From JACVRW01 sp963716215 (GTDB lineage Bacteria; Actinomycetota; Thermoleophilia; Solirubrobacterales; Thermoleophilaceae): DNA of 64,000 bases. The DNA is taken from contig OY970298.1 of NCBI GenBank assembly GCA_963716215.1, forward strand, positions 3,720,001-3,784,000, given 5' to 3'. Under the pieces are notes generated by a model. The model was not told the DNA's origin. It saw only the letters and a list, made by a program, of their open reading frames with translations, and ran no database searches. Positions 24,718-32,397 of this stretch are shown in pieces. Position numbers and translations under genes: made by a program. How positions within the stretch are numbered: the stretch's first letter is position 1; every line of letters begins with the position of its first letter.

Positions 24718-25485
24718 TTACCGCTTGCCATTCGCCAGGACCTCCTCAGCCAATTGCCGGTAGGCGTACGCCGCCTTGCCGTCGGGGTCGTACTTGAGCA
24801 CGGACATTCCCTTCACGGGAGCCTCGGCGAAGCGCACGGTCTTGTTGATGCGCGAGGCGAACACGCGGTCTCCGAAGTTCTCCTCGAGGATCTCGATCGC
24901 CTCCTTCGCATGCACGGTGCGATTGTCCACCAGCGTCGGCAGGATGCCCTCTATCTCGATTTCCGGGTTGAGCTCTTCTCGAACCATGGACAGCGTGTTC
25001 TGGAGCTGAATCAGCCCACGCATCGAGAGATATTCGCACTGGACGGGGACGATCACCTTCTGGGAGGCCGTCAGGGCGTTGATCGTGAGCAGTCCGAGGC
25101 TCGGCGGAGTGTCGATGAACATGTAGTCGTAGTCGTCGAGAATCGGGGTCAGCGCCTTCTTCAGCGCCCGCTCGCGCCCGATCATCGTGGACATCGCGAT
25201 CTCGGCTCCGGCCAGGTCGATCGAGGCGCAGGCCACGTCGACCTCGCGCTTGCGGATCACCTCGCGGATCGAGACCTGGTGCACCAGCACGTCGTACATC
25301 GAGACCTCGAGCGTGTCGGGGTCGATGCCCTGGCTCATGGTGAGGTTGCCCTGGGGATCGAGATCGATGCAGAGCACGCGGTGGTCTCGCTCGGCGAATG
25401 CCGCGGCGAGGTTGAGCGTCGTGGTCGTCTTGGCGACGCCGCCCTTCTGGTTGGTGAACGCTATGACCTTGGCCGTGGGCGTCAC
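24718..25485 (-). CDS. ParA/Soj-family ATPase
   Basis: Chromosome-partition-type ATPase, 255 residues. The deviant Walker A is KGGVAKTTT (about residues 14-22), followed by LCIDLDPQGNLTMSQG and the Walker B region MFIDTPPSLGLLT. Start GTG 25485 is preceded by GGAGG at good spacing. No parB follows; instead the next gene is ftsZ, 10 nt away. That pairing suggests a link between division and chromosome or cargo positioning, as in MipZ- or PldP-like ParA proteins. The window does not show whether a separate parAB pair exists near the origin. Confidence 0.9.
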   Translation of the reverse strand: MTPTAKVIAFTNQKGGVAKTTTTLNLAAAFAERDHRVLCIDLDPQGNLTMSQGIDPDTLEVSMYDVLVHQVSIREVIRKREVDVACASIDLAGAEIAMSTMIGRERALKKALTPILDDYDYMFIDTPPSLGLLTINALTASQKVIVPVQCEYLSMRGLIQLQNTLSMVREELNPEIEIEGILPTLVDNRTVHAKEAIEILEENFGDRVFASRINKTVRFAEAPVKGMSVLKYDPDGKAAYAYRQLAEEVLANGKR

Positions 25486-25558
25486 GCGTGCCTCCGAGGT
25501 AGTCCCATTACGAGAGGCGTATTCGCACGCGGAGAGGTGAATCCTTCCGACGGAGGCG

Positions 25559-26515
25559 CTATGGGGCGCCGGTAGCCCAGAGCGCGTCGTCGGCCCAGGG
25601 GCCTGTGATGACCGTGTCGGGGTCGTGCCCGGCCGCGTCGGCCCGGCGCGACGCCAGCAGCTGCAGGCGGGCCGTGAGCGGAATCTGCGCCATCAGCTCG
25701 TCGGCCGGCTGGGGCTCGTCGAGCTCGAGGACGGCCAGGCCGGCGGCGCGCCCGGCCTCGGCCAGCTGGGCGAGGAAGCCGTCGGGGTCGCGGCCGAGGA
25801 CGATCAGCGCATCGCGGTGGTCGAGCGGCACCGCGTTGCCGTGGAGCAGGTACTCGGCGTCGAAGCCCTCGGCGGGCAGGCGCGCGGCCTCGCGCAGCTT
25901 CAGCGCGCCCTCGCGGGCCGTGACCGCGCCGGGTCCGAGCCCCGCGAGCACGGTCAGGCGGGGCGGCTCTGGGAACTCGTCGGGCGCCGCGAGCGCGGCG
26001 TCGGTCGCATCGGCCGCGGCCGCGACCGCCTCCGGGCCCAGCCCCTCGGCCCCCAGCTCGCCCGCGATCAGCGCCAGCACGGCCAGCGCGGACGTGTAGC
26101 TGCGGGTGTAGGTCTCGGAGCGCTCCGGCGCGCCGGTCTCGATCGCCTCGGGCCAGCCGACGCCGGCACCGGTGAGCGTGACCGTCGTCGCGCCGAGGTC
26201 GAGGGCGCGCTGCCGCGCGGCCCGGGCGTACGCGGTCTGGCCGGTGTGCGAGAGCACGATCACGCCGTCGCCGGCCCGCAGCGGGGCGCGCGTGGCGAAC
26301 TCGATCGAGGTGGAGAAGCGCGCGTCGATGCCGGCGCGGTCGAGCATCGCCGCGCCCAGCTCCGCCGCGTGCCAGCTCGTGCCGGTGCCCACCAGCCACA
26401 CCCGCTCACCCGCGGCCAGCCGCTTCACGGCGGGCGGGAGGTCGAGCGAGGCGAGGCGGCGGAGCTCGGCCGGCTGGGCGCGGATCGCGGTTTCGAGCTC
26501 GGTCAACGGGGTCAC
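25559..26515 (-). CDS. SIS-domain phosphosugar isomerase-like protein
   Basis: 318 residues with two SIS domains in the arrangement of the GlmS isomerase half, without the glutaminase domain. The first site shows VGTGTSWHAAELG and the phosphate loop SHTGQT; the second has LAGLGPGAVTAREGALKLRE. Members are glucosamine/fructose-6-phosphate isomerases, deaminases or regulators. Start GTG 26515 is only 15 bp from the divergent ATPase start. The frame is open far upstream, but that part is antisense to the ATPase. Specific substrate unknown. Confidence 0.83.
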   Translation of the reverse strand: MTPLTELETAIRAQPAELRRLASLDLPPAVKRLAAGERVWLVGTGTSWHAAELGAAMLDRAGIDARFSTSIEFATRAPLRAGDGVIVLSHTGQTAYARAARQRALDLGATTVTLTGAGVGWPEAIETGAPERSETYTRSYTSALAVLALIAGELGAEGLGPEAVAAAADATDAALAAPDEFPEPPRLTVLAGLGPGAVTAREGALKLREAARLPAEGFDAEYLLHGNAVPLDHRDALIVLGRDPDGFLAQLAEAGRAAGLAVLELDEPQPADELMAQIPLTARLQLLASRRADAAGHDPDTVITGPWADDALWATGAP

Positions 26516-26517
26516 GC

Positions 26518-26523
26518 TAGCGT
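26518..26523 (+). promoter_or_regulatory. Leaderless-type -10 of the ArsA-like operon
   Basis: TAGCGT ends 7 nt before the ATG at 26531. Only 15 bp separate this start from the divergent SIS gene, so the rest of both promoters must lie inside coding sequence. Confidence 0.5.
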
Positions 26524-26530
26524 CAGCGGG

Positions 26531-27457
26531 ATGCCGGCGCTTCTGGACAGGCGGCTCGTGGTCGTGACGGGCAAGGGCGGGGTCGGCAAGACCACCGTCG
26601 CTGCCGCCCTCGGGCTGCTCGCGGCGCGGCGCGGCAAGCGCGCCGTGGTGTGCGAGGTGGCCCAGCAGGAGCGGCTCGCCGGGCTGTTCGGGGCCCGCGA
26701 CGTGGGACACAGCGAGCTGGAGCTGGCCCCAGGGCTGTTCTCGGTGTCGGTGCAGCCCGAGCGCGCCATGCACGAGTGGCTGCGCCACCAGCTCAAGTCC
26801 GGCGCGCTCGCCGGCCTGCTCGGGCACAGCCGCCTGTTCGGCTACCTCACGGCCGCGGCGCCGGGCGTGACCGAGCTCGTGACGATGGGCAAGGTCTGGG
26901 ACCTCGCCCAGACCAAGCGCCGCACCGGCGGCTCGTCGTTCGACACGGTGATCATGGACGCGCCGGCCACCGGCCACGGCCTCGCGCTGCTGCGAGCGCC
27001 GCGCACCTACGCCAACATCGCGCGCGTGGGGCCGATCGCCCGCCAAGCGTCCTCCATCGACGCCTTCCTGCGCGACTCGTCGACCACCGGCGTGGTGGCC
27101 GTCGCGCTGCCCGAGGAGATGCCAGTGAACGAGACGATCGACCTCGAGGCGCGGCTGGACGAGCAGCTCGGCATGGAGATCGACCAGGTCGTGGCCAACG
27201 CCGTGCTGCCGCAGCGCCTGAGCGCGGACGAGGCGCGCCGCCTGGGCGGCCTCGACGGGCGCGGCTCGAACCCGGTCCAGGCCGCCGTGGCCGCAGCGCT
27301 CGCCGAGCACGCGCGTGCCGGCGGCCAGCAGGAGCAGCTCGAGCGGCTCCGCGCGGAGGTGCGAGCGCCGATCGCGACCCTCCCGTACCTGTTCGAGCCC
27401 GAGCCGCGGCGGCGCGAGCTGGAGCTGCTCTCGGACCTGCTCGAGGAGACGCTGTGA
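26531..27457 (+). CDS. ArsA/Get3-like ATPase, first of a pair
   Basis: 308-residue P-loop ATPase of the ArsA/GET3 family. The deviant Walker A is GKGGVGKTTVAAALG (about residues 13-27). The switch II region MDAPATGHGLALLRAP is seen, but the arsenite-binding cysteines of ArsA are absent. Its stop overlaps the next start by 4 nt (GTGA). Actinobacteria commonly encode two such ATPases side by side (Rv3679/Rv3680 in M. tuberculosis), thought to act together as one complex. Anion transport is an inherited name rather than a shown function. Confidence 0.87.
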   Translation: MPALLDRRLVVVTGKGGVGKTTVAAALGLLAARRGKRAVVCEVAQQERLAGLFGARDVGHSELELAPGLFSVSVQPERAMHEWLRHQLKSGALAGLLGHSRLFGYLTAAAPGVTELVTMGKVWDLAQTKRRTGGSSFDTVIMDAPATGHGLALLRAPRTYANIARVGPIARQASSIDAFLRDSSTTGVVAVALPEEMPVNETIDLEARLDEQLGMEIDQVVANAVLPQRLSADEARRLGGLDGRGSNPVQAAVAAALAEHARAGGQQEQLERLRAEVRAPIATLPYLFEPEPRRRELELLSDLLEETL

Positions 27458-28515
27458 TCGAAGACTGGCTCGAGCGCAAGCAGGTGTGCATCTGCGCCGG
27501 CTCGGGGGGCGTGGGCAAGACGACTGCGTCCGCTGCGATCGCGCTCGGCATGGCCGCGCGCGGCAAGAAGGTGGCGGTGCTGACGATCGACCCCGCGCGG
27601 CGGCTGGCGAACGCGCTCGGGCTGCCCGAGCTGGGCAACGAGGAACACCGCGTGGAGGCTCCCGTGGACGGCGAGCTGTGGGCGATGATGCTCGACGCCA
27701 AGCGCACCTTCGACGAGCTGATCGACTGGCACGCGCCCGACGAGCGCACTCGCGACGCGGTGCTGTCCAACCGCATCTACCAGGAGCTGTCGAACGCGGT
27801 GGCGGGCTCGCAGGAGTACATGGCGATGGAGAAGCTGTACGAGCTGAGCATGGAAGGCCGCTACGACCTGCTCGTGCTCGACACGCCCCCGACCCGCAAC
27901 GCGCTCGACTTCCTCGACGCCCCGCGGCGGCTCTCGGAGTTCATCGACTCGCGCTCGCTGCAGCTGCTGATGACTCCCGGCCGACTGGGGTTGAAGGTGT
28001 TCGGGCGGGGCACGAGCGTCGCGTTCTCGGTGATGAAGCGCGCCACCGGCATCGACCTGCTGCAGGACCTGGCCGAGTTCTTCCGCTCGTTCGGCGACAT
28101 GACGGACGGCTTCCGCGAGCGCGCCGGGCGGGTCAACGAGCTGCTCGGCCAGCGCACCACGGCGTTCGTGCTGGTCACCTCGCCGCGGCGTGAGGCGATC
28201 GAGGAGGGCATCTATTTCCACCGGCGGCTGAAGGACTCCGGCCTCCCCTTCGCGGGCGTGATCGCCAACCGCGTGCAGCCGGGCGGCCCCCGGGCCAGGC
28301 GAGGCGAGCTGGTGGACGTGCTCGGCGAGAGCCTCGCAGGGTCGGTGTACGAGAGCTACGAGGAGGCGCGGCGGCTGGCGGCGCGCGACCAGGCCAACCT
28401 CGCCCTGCTGCGACGCCGGCTGGGGCGCACGCCCCTGATCGAGGTGCCGCACCTACAGGACGACGTGCACGACCTGGAGGGGCTGGGGCGGATGGACGAG
28501 TACCTGTTCGGCTAG
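27454..28515 (+). CDS. ArsA/Get3-like ATPase, second of a pair
   Basis: 353 residues. Walker A is SGGVGKTTASAAIALG (about residues 16-31), followed by LTIDPARRLANALGL. The switch II stretch LVLDTPPTRNALDFLDAP is typical of the second partner in actinobacterial pairs. A central insertion around SRSLQLLMTPGRLGLKVFG is probably part of the helical client-binding subdomain. Start GTG 27454 overlaps the first ATPase. The stop shares CTAG (28512-28515) with the convergent hypothetical gene. Role in membrane-protein targeting or metabolite sensing is undecided. Confidence 0.87.
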   Translation: MIEDWLERKQVCICAGSGGVGKTTASAAIALGMAARGKKVAVLTIDPARRLANALGLPELGNEEHRVEAPVDGELWAMMLDAKRTFDELIDWHAPDERTRDAVLSNRIYQELSNAVAGSQEYMAMEKLYELSMEGRYDLLVLDTPPTRNALDFLDAPRRLSEFIDSRSLQLLMTPGRLGLKVFGRGTSVAFSVMKRATGIDLLQDLAEFFRSFGDMTDGFRERAGRVNELLGQRTTAFVLVTSPRREAIEEGIYFHRRLKDSGLPFAGVIANRVQPGGPRARRGELVDVLGESLAGSVYESYEEARRLAARDQANLALLRRRLGRTPLIEVPHLQDDVHDLEGLGRMDEYLFG

Positions 28516-29969
28516 ACGGGCGCCGAGTAGTCCTCGGGATCCTCAAAGCCCCAGTCGGCCGACTGGGTCACGCCCTCGAGCTCCGGCTGTACCGCGACGG
28601 CCTCCATCTCGGCGGTGTCCTGCTCCCGCTCGGGCTCGGGCTCGGGCTCCGGCGGCGGCGGAGGTGGCGCGGGCGGTGCCGCCACCGGCTCCTGCACCCT
28701 CAGGTCGCGCGCCTGGATCTCTACGAACGGCTCGGCCTTCGTCTCCAGCAAGATGTCGTCGGCCACGCCCTTGAGGTCGCTGTCGAGGTACTCGCAGAGC
28801 ACGTCGCGCAGCAGCGCGCGCAGGTGCCCCTCGACCTCGGCCACCAGGTCCGCCGGCGCGTCGCCGTCCGGCCACGTGCGCGGCCCGCCGCCCATCACGA
28901 AGCGCTCCAGCGCGATCGCCGCCTCCACGCGGCGCTGCACCAGCCGGCGCCGTCCCTCCTCGGCGCACAGGGCCGCGACCCTCAGCGCCAGGCTGGCCTC
29001 GCCGGCGTCGCTGGTCGCGTCGAGCAGCGCCCGCAGGCCGAGCAGGTAGTCCGACAGGGCGTCGGCGACGGACCCGCGCTCGCAGCCCATCTCGAAGCGC
29101 GCCCACGCCCAAGCCACGTGCTGCGGGGGCTCTGCCCGCGAAATCGCCCCGAAGAACTCGCGCAGGCCGCCCTCGTCGCCGGCCGGCAGCGACCAGTCGC
29201 CCGCCGGTGCGCCCGCTCCGCCACCGAACGGCAGCGGCTGCCACGGCCCTTCGTCGGTGCGCCGCCAGCCGGGCGCCCCGAGGCTGACCCGCCCGGGCGC
29301 CCACAGCCGCAGGGTGCTGACCAGGCCGGTGAAGCGCTCCTCGGCCTCGGTCGCGGAGATGCCGTCGTCGGCCGTCACGTCACGCTCGAGCACGCACAGC
29401 ACGGCCGGCTCGCCGTCGCCGTTCTCGGGCCAGACGGCCTCCGCCGGCGCGTCCGCACGCTCGCCGCGCACCAGCGCGAGGCCGTGCCCCAAATCGATCC
29501 GATCCGCCTCGATCGCCACCCCGCGCAGGGGCGCCACGACCCGCGCCGCCTGGGCGTCGCGGTAGAGCGTGGACTCCACCTCGCGGTAGACGCGCTCGAA
29601 GCGCTCCTCGGGGAAGCCGAAGCTGGTCGCGTCCTCGTAGAGCCGCTCGAGCATCGCGCGCAGCGCGGGTTCGGCCTGCTCGCCGCTGATCGTCGTGGCG
29701 GCGCCGTTGGCCCGCAGCCACAGCGCGGCGCCGCTACCCAGCTCGGCCGCGGCGACCGTGCGGGTGTCCAGCTCGCGCAGGCGCGGCCAGCGCTCGGCGA
29801 GGAACGCCTCGGTGCGGGGCTTGTAGCGATACAGGGCCGGACCCCGGCGCCCCGCCTGGTCGATCACGTCGAACTCGACCTCGGCTCCGGCGCGCAGGTC
29901 CTCGGTCAGCAGCGCCGCGGCTTCGAGCGCGAAATCCCGCAGCGCGCCATACAGGGCACGATTGCGCAT
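28512..29969 (-). CDS. Uncharacterised 485-residue protein
   Basis: No family recognised. The chain is soluble and mostly helical, without signal peptide or membrane helix. The central part has well-spaced hydrophobic positions (LSDYLLGLRALLDATS, GEASLALRVAALCAEEGRRR) that recall HEPN-like or repeat helices, but this is only an impression. Near the C-terminus a Pro/Glu linker (PPAPPPPPPEPEPEPE) leads to an acidic tail. ATG 29969 is chosen over an in-frame GTG at 29996; AGGAGAGG lies about 15 nt upstream. The start faces the phytoene synthase gene across 82 bp. Confidence 0.7.
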   Translation of the reverse strand: MRNRALYGALRDFALEAAALLTEDLRAGAEVEFDVIDQAGRRGPALYRYKPRTEAFLAERWPRLRELDTRTVAAAELGSGAALWLRANGAATTISGEQAEPALRAMLERLYEDATSFGFPEERFERVYREVESTLYRDAQAARVVAPLRGVAIEADRIDLGHGLALVRGERADAPAEAVWPENGDGEPAVLCVLERDVTADDGISATEAEERFTGLVSTLRLWAPGRVSLGAPGWRRTDEGPWQPLPFGGGAGAPAGDWSLPAGDEGGLREFFGAISRAEPPQHVAWAWARFEMGCERGSVADALSDYLLGLRALLDATSDAGEASLALRVAALCAEEGRRRLVQRRVEAAIALERFVMGGGPRTWPDGDAPADLVAEVEGHLRALLRDVLCEYLDSDLKGVADDILLETKAEPFVEIQARDLRVQEPVAAPPAPPPPPPEPEPEPEREQDTAEMEAVAVQPELEGVTQSADWGFEDPEDYSAPV

Positions 29970-30026
29970 AGGCGCGGATTCGCCTCTCCTGTACACCTTC
30001 CTGCCGGTGCGTCCGCTCTCGCCACG

Positions 30027-30044
30027 TGGTACAGGTGGGTACCA
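30027..30044. promoter_or_regulatory. Perfect 18-bp palindromic operator candidate upstream of crtB
   Basis: TGGTAC-AGGTGG-GTACCA is a 6-6-6 inverted repeat ending 7 bp before the chosen crtB ATG and 58 bp from the divergent gene's start. Size and placement suit a dimeric repressor that could control both genes; the protein is unknown. Confidence 0.45.
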
Positions 30045-30051
30045 ACGCCTG

Positions 30052-30879
30052 ATGCACGCCGCCTACGACCACTGTCGCCGCGTCCACCGTCGCCACGATC
30101 CGACGTACTACTGGGCCACGCGGCGGCTGCCCCACGACGTGCGGCTCGCGGTCCACGCCCTCTATGCGTTCGTGCGCCAGGCCGACGAGATCGTCGACGG
30201 TCCGGGCCGCGCCGCCGACCCCGCGCTGCGGCGAGCCGAGCTGGATCGCTACGAGCAGCACCTGCACGACACACTGGCCGGCGCGCCCTCGCGCGACCCG
30301 GCGATCATCGCGCTCGTCGACGCCGGCCGCCGCCACGAGCTGCCGCTCGAACGGCTCGACTCCTACTTCGACTCGATGCGCATCGACTGCGCCCCGGTGC
30401 GGATGTCCTCGTGGGAGGAGCTCGAGAGCTACATGCAGGGCAGCGCCGGCGCGGTCGGCCGCATCCTGGCGGTGCTCCTGGGCGCCCCCGCCGACCGCCA
30501 CGACTCCTTCGCCAGCCTCGCGCTCGCCTTCCAGCTGACCAACTTCATCCGCGACGTCCGCGAGGACTGGGAGCTCGATCGGGTCTACCTCCCCGGCGTC
30601 TCGGCGGAGCAGATCGCGCGGCGCCAGCCGACCGAGGGCTTCCGGCAGCTGCTCGGCGTGGAGGTGGAGCGAGCGCGGGACCTGTTCCGCGAGGGCGCGG
30701 CGGCGGGCGACGTGGTCGCCCCGCGTGTGCGGCGCGGCATGAGCATGGCCCGCAGCGTCTACCTGGGCGTGCTCGACCGCACGGAGCGACTCGACTTCGA
30801 CGTGCTGCGGCGCCGGGCCAGCCTGCGTCCTTGGGAGCTGGCCGGCGCGGTGGCCCAAGGGCTGCGAGCGAGCGCGTGA
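30052..30879 (+). CDS. crtB: Phytoene/squalene synthase family protein
   Basis: Head-to-head prenyl transferase of 275 residues that would join two prenyl diphosphates, giving phytoene or a squalene-type product. Both Mg-binding aspartate motifs are intact: RQADEIVD and NFIRDVREDWELDR. YMQGSAGAVGRI is also conserved. ATG 30052 is chosen because upstream in-frame starts would run through the palindrome. It is coupled by a GTGA overlap to a geranylgeranyl-reductase-like gene, so a carotenoid or saturated prenyl lipid is plausible. A squalene-forming HpnC/HpnD role is the alternative. Confidence 0.88.
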   Translation: MHAAYDHCRRVHRRHDPTYYWATRRLPHDVRLAVHALYAFVRQADEIVDGPGRAADPALRRAELDRYEQHLHDTLAGAPSRDPAIIALVDAGRRHELPLERLDSYFDSMRIDCAPVRMSSWEELESYMQGSAGAVGRILAVLLGAPADRHDSFASLALAFQLTNFIRDVREDWELDRVYLPGVSAEQIARRQPTEGFRQLLGVEVERARDLFREGAAAGDVVAPRVRRGMSMARSVYLGVLDRTERLDFDVLRRRASLRPWELAGAVAQGLRASA

Positions 30880-32033
30880 CGCGCCGGGCCACTCTGCGCG
30901 GGGAGCAGCGCAGCCCGCTGACCGACACCACCGCGGACGTGCTGGTGTGCGGGGCCAGCTTCGCCGGGCTGGCCGTGGCGCGCGAGCTGGCCGGGAGCGG
31001 CGCCGACGTCCTTCTCGTCGACCGCTACGAGATCGGCGAGCGTGCCACCTCCGCCTGCGCGGCGCCGCTGCCGTGGCTAGAGGCGATGGGAGTGGCCGGC
31101 GCAGTGCGCCAGGAGCTCCCTTGCATGGGCTTCCACACGCCCCACGGGTCGGTGCGCTACCGGCTGCCTTGGAGCTGGGCCGCGTTCGACTACACCGAGT
31201 TGTGCCGGCTGCTGTTCGACCAGTGCGACGCGCGCTTCGAGATCGCCAAGGTCTCCGGGCGACGCGGGGACCTGGTGGTGACCGACCGCGGCGAGCTGAG
31301 CGCGCCGCTGGTGGTGGACGCGCTGGGGTGGCGGCGCGTGCTCGCGAGCCTAGGCAATCAGCCTCCGGACGCGCCGCTGTCGCGCGGCCTGGAGGTGCAC
31401 CCCCACGGCGGCGGCGCCGATCTGGACGTGTGGATCGAACGCTCGCTGGTGCGGCACGGCTACGGCTGGAGCGTGCCGGCCGGGGGCGAGCAGCGCGTGG
31501 GCGTGGGGTCGTACGAGCCGCGCGACCACGTGCGCGAGCCGACGGTGGACCTGGCCCGCCGGCTGGACCGCGAGGCGGTCCGCTACCAGGGCAACTGGTT
31601 TCCCCACCGGTTGCGCCCGGCCGCCGAGGAGGGCGTGTTCTTCGTCGGCGACTCGGCCGGCCACTGCTTCCCGCTCTCGGGCGAGGGCATCCGCACGGCC
31701 TTCTACTTCGGGATCGCCTGCGGGCGCGAGCTGCGCGGCGTGCTCGACGGCCGACGCTCGCGCGCGGACGCGCTGCGGCGCTACGCGGCCTTCAGCGGCT
31801 CACACGCGCGCGCCTACGGGCTGGCGCTGCGGCTGCAGTGGCTGATCCCGCGGGTGCCGCCCCGGCTGTTGATGCTCGGGCTGCGCGCGTTCGGCCGCGG
31901 ACGATGGGTCGAGCGTGCCTTCGGCTGGTATCTCGACCAGGCGTCGCCGAGCTACGCGGCGGCGCCGACGGGACCGGCTGTCGCGGCTTCGGCGGGCACG
32001 CAGTCGCGCACGCCCAGCCATTCGCTGCCGTAG
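30876..32033 (+). CDS. FAD-dependent oxidoreductase, geranylgeranyl-reductase-like
   Basis: 385-residue flavoprotein. The N-terminal FAD motif is VLVCGASFAGLAVAREL and the second FAD motif GVFFVGDSAGHCFPLSGEGI, as in geranylgeranyl reductases and related hydroxylases. It starts at GTG 30876 inside the crtB stop, so the two are translated together. It may reduce or modify the prenyl product. The C-terminal 82 nt overlap the convergent regulator gene, and the last ~25 residues (APTGPAVAASAGTQ) look like read-through into that region rather than conserved sequence. Confidence 0.83.
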   Translation: MTRRATLRGEQRSPLTDTTADVLVCGASFAGLAVARELAGSGADVLLVDRYEIGERATSACAAPLPWLEAMGVAGAVRQELPCMGFHTPHGSVRYRLPWSWAAFDYTELCRLLFDQCDARFEIAKVSGRRGDLVVTDRGELSAPLVVDALGWRRVLASLGNQPPDAPLSRGLEVHPHGGGADLDVWIERSLVRHGYGWSVPAGGEQRVGVGSYEPRDHVREPTVDLARRLDREAVRYQGNWFPHRLRPAAEEGVFFVGDSAGHCFPLSGEGIRTAFYFGIACGRELRGVLDGRRSRADALRRYAAFSGSHARAYGLALRLQWLIPRVPPRLLMLGLRAFGRGRWVERAFGWYLDQASPSYAAAPTGPAVAASAGTQSRTPSHSLP

Positions 32034-32314
32034 CGGCGCATGTCGTCGATCAGCGGCACGAGCGCCTCGCCCTTGGTCGTCAGCGAGTACTCCACCCGCG
32101 GCGGAACCTCGGGGTACGTGTGGCGCTCGACGATGCCCTGCTCCTCGAGGCCGCGCAGCCGCAGCGAGAGGGTGCGGGGGCTGATGCCGGCGAGCGAGCG
32201 CTCGAGCTGGCAGAAGCGGCTACGGCCCTCGGCGAGATCGCGGATGACGAGGATCGTCCACTTGCCACAGATGATGTCCGCCGTTGCGCATACCGGGCAT
32301 GTGGGATCGGACAT
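31952..32314 (-). CDS. HxlR-family winged-helix regulator
   Basis: 120-residue transcription factor. CPVCATADIICGKWTILVIR is the family N-terminus, with Cys near positions 6, 9 and 16 that could sense thiol-reactive or aldehyde signals. FCQLERSLAGISPRTLSLRL is the recognition helix region, followed by the wing VEYSLTTKGEALVPL. ATG 32314 is preceded by TAACAT at 7 nt, predicting a leaderless transcript. A palindrome over the -35 region suggests autoregulation. The long convergent overlap with the FAD gene may add antisense control. Confidence 0.88.
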   Translation of the reverse strand: MSDPTCPVCATADIICGKWTILVIRDLAEGRSRFCQLERSLAGISPRTLSLRLRGLEEQGIVERHTYPEVPPRVEYSLTTKGEALVPLIDDMRRYGSEWLGVRDCVPAEAATAGPVGAAA

Positions 32315-32321
32315 GCGACCG

Positions 32322-32350
32322 ATGTTATCGCAAGACTTCAGAAACTGAAG
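32322..32350 (-). promoter_or_regulatory. Promoter with overlapping operator of the HxlR gene
   Basis: Minus-strand -10 TAACAT (32327-32322) and -35-like TTCAGT (32349-32344) are separated by 16 nt. CTTCAG-AAA-CTGAAG (32336-32350) is a perfect 6-3-6 palindrome covering the -35. A dimeric HxlR protein bound there would block its own promoter. Confidence 0.5.
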
Positions 32351-32357
32351 CGAGCGT

Positions 32358-32376
32358 CCGGGGGCCGCGCCCCCGG
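32358..32376 (-). terminator. Hairpin after the AIM24 gene
   Basis: CCGGGGGC-CGC-GCCCCCGG is a perfect 8-bp stem with a 3-nt loop, 21 nt downstream of the AIM24 stop. No U-tract follows, as usual for high-GC actinobacterial terminators. Confidence 0.55.
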
Positions 32377-32397
32377 ACTCCGCTGTCGAGATCGGCG

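Noticed and set aside
22410..24797. A 795-codon plus-strand frame antisense to ftsZ
   Set aside because: It mirrors ftsZ codon structure; FtsZ motifs are intact on the minus strand.
28512..29969. Assigning the unknown protein to a HEPN or repeat family
   Set aside because: No catalytic RX4-6H or repeat periodicity could be shown; left without function.
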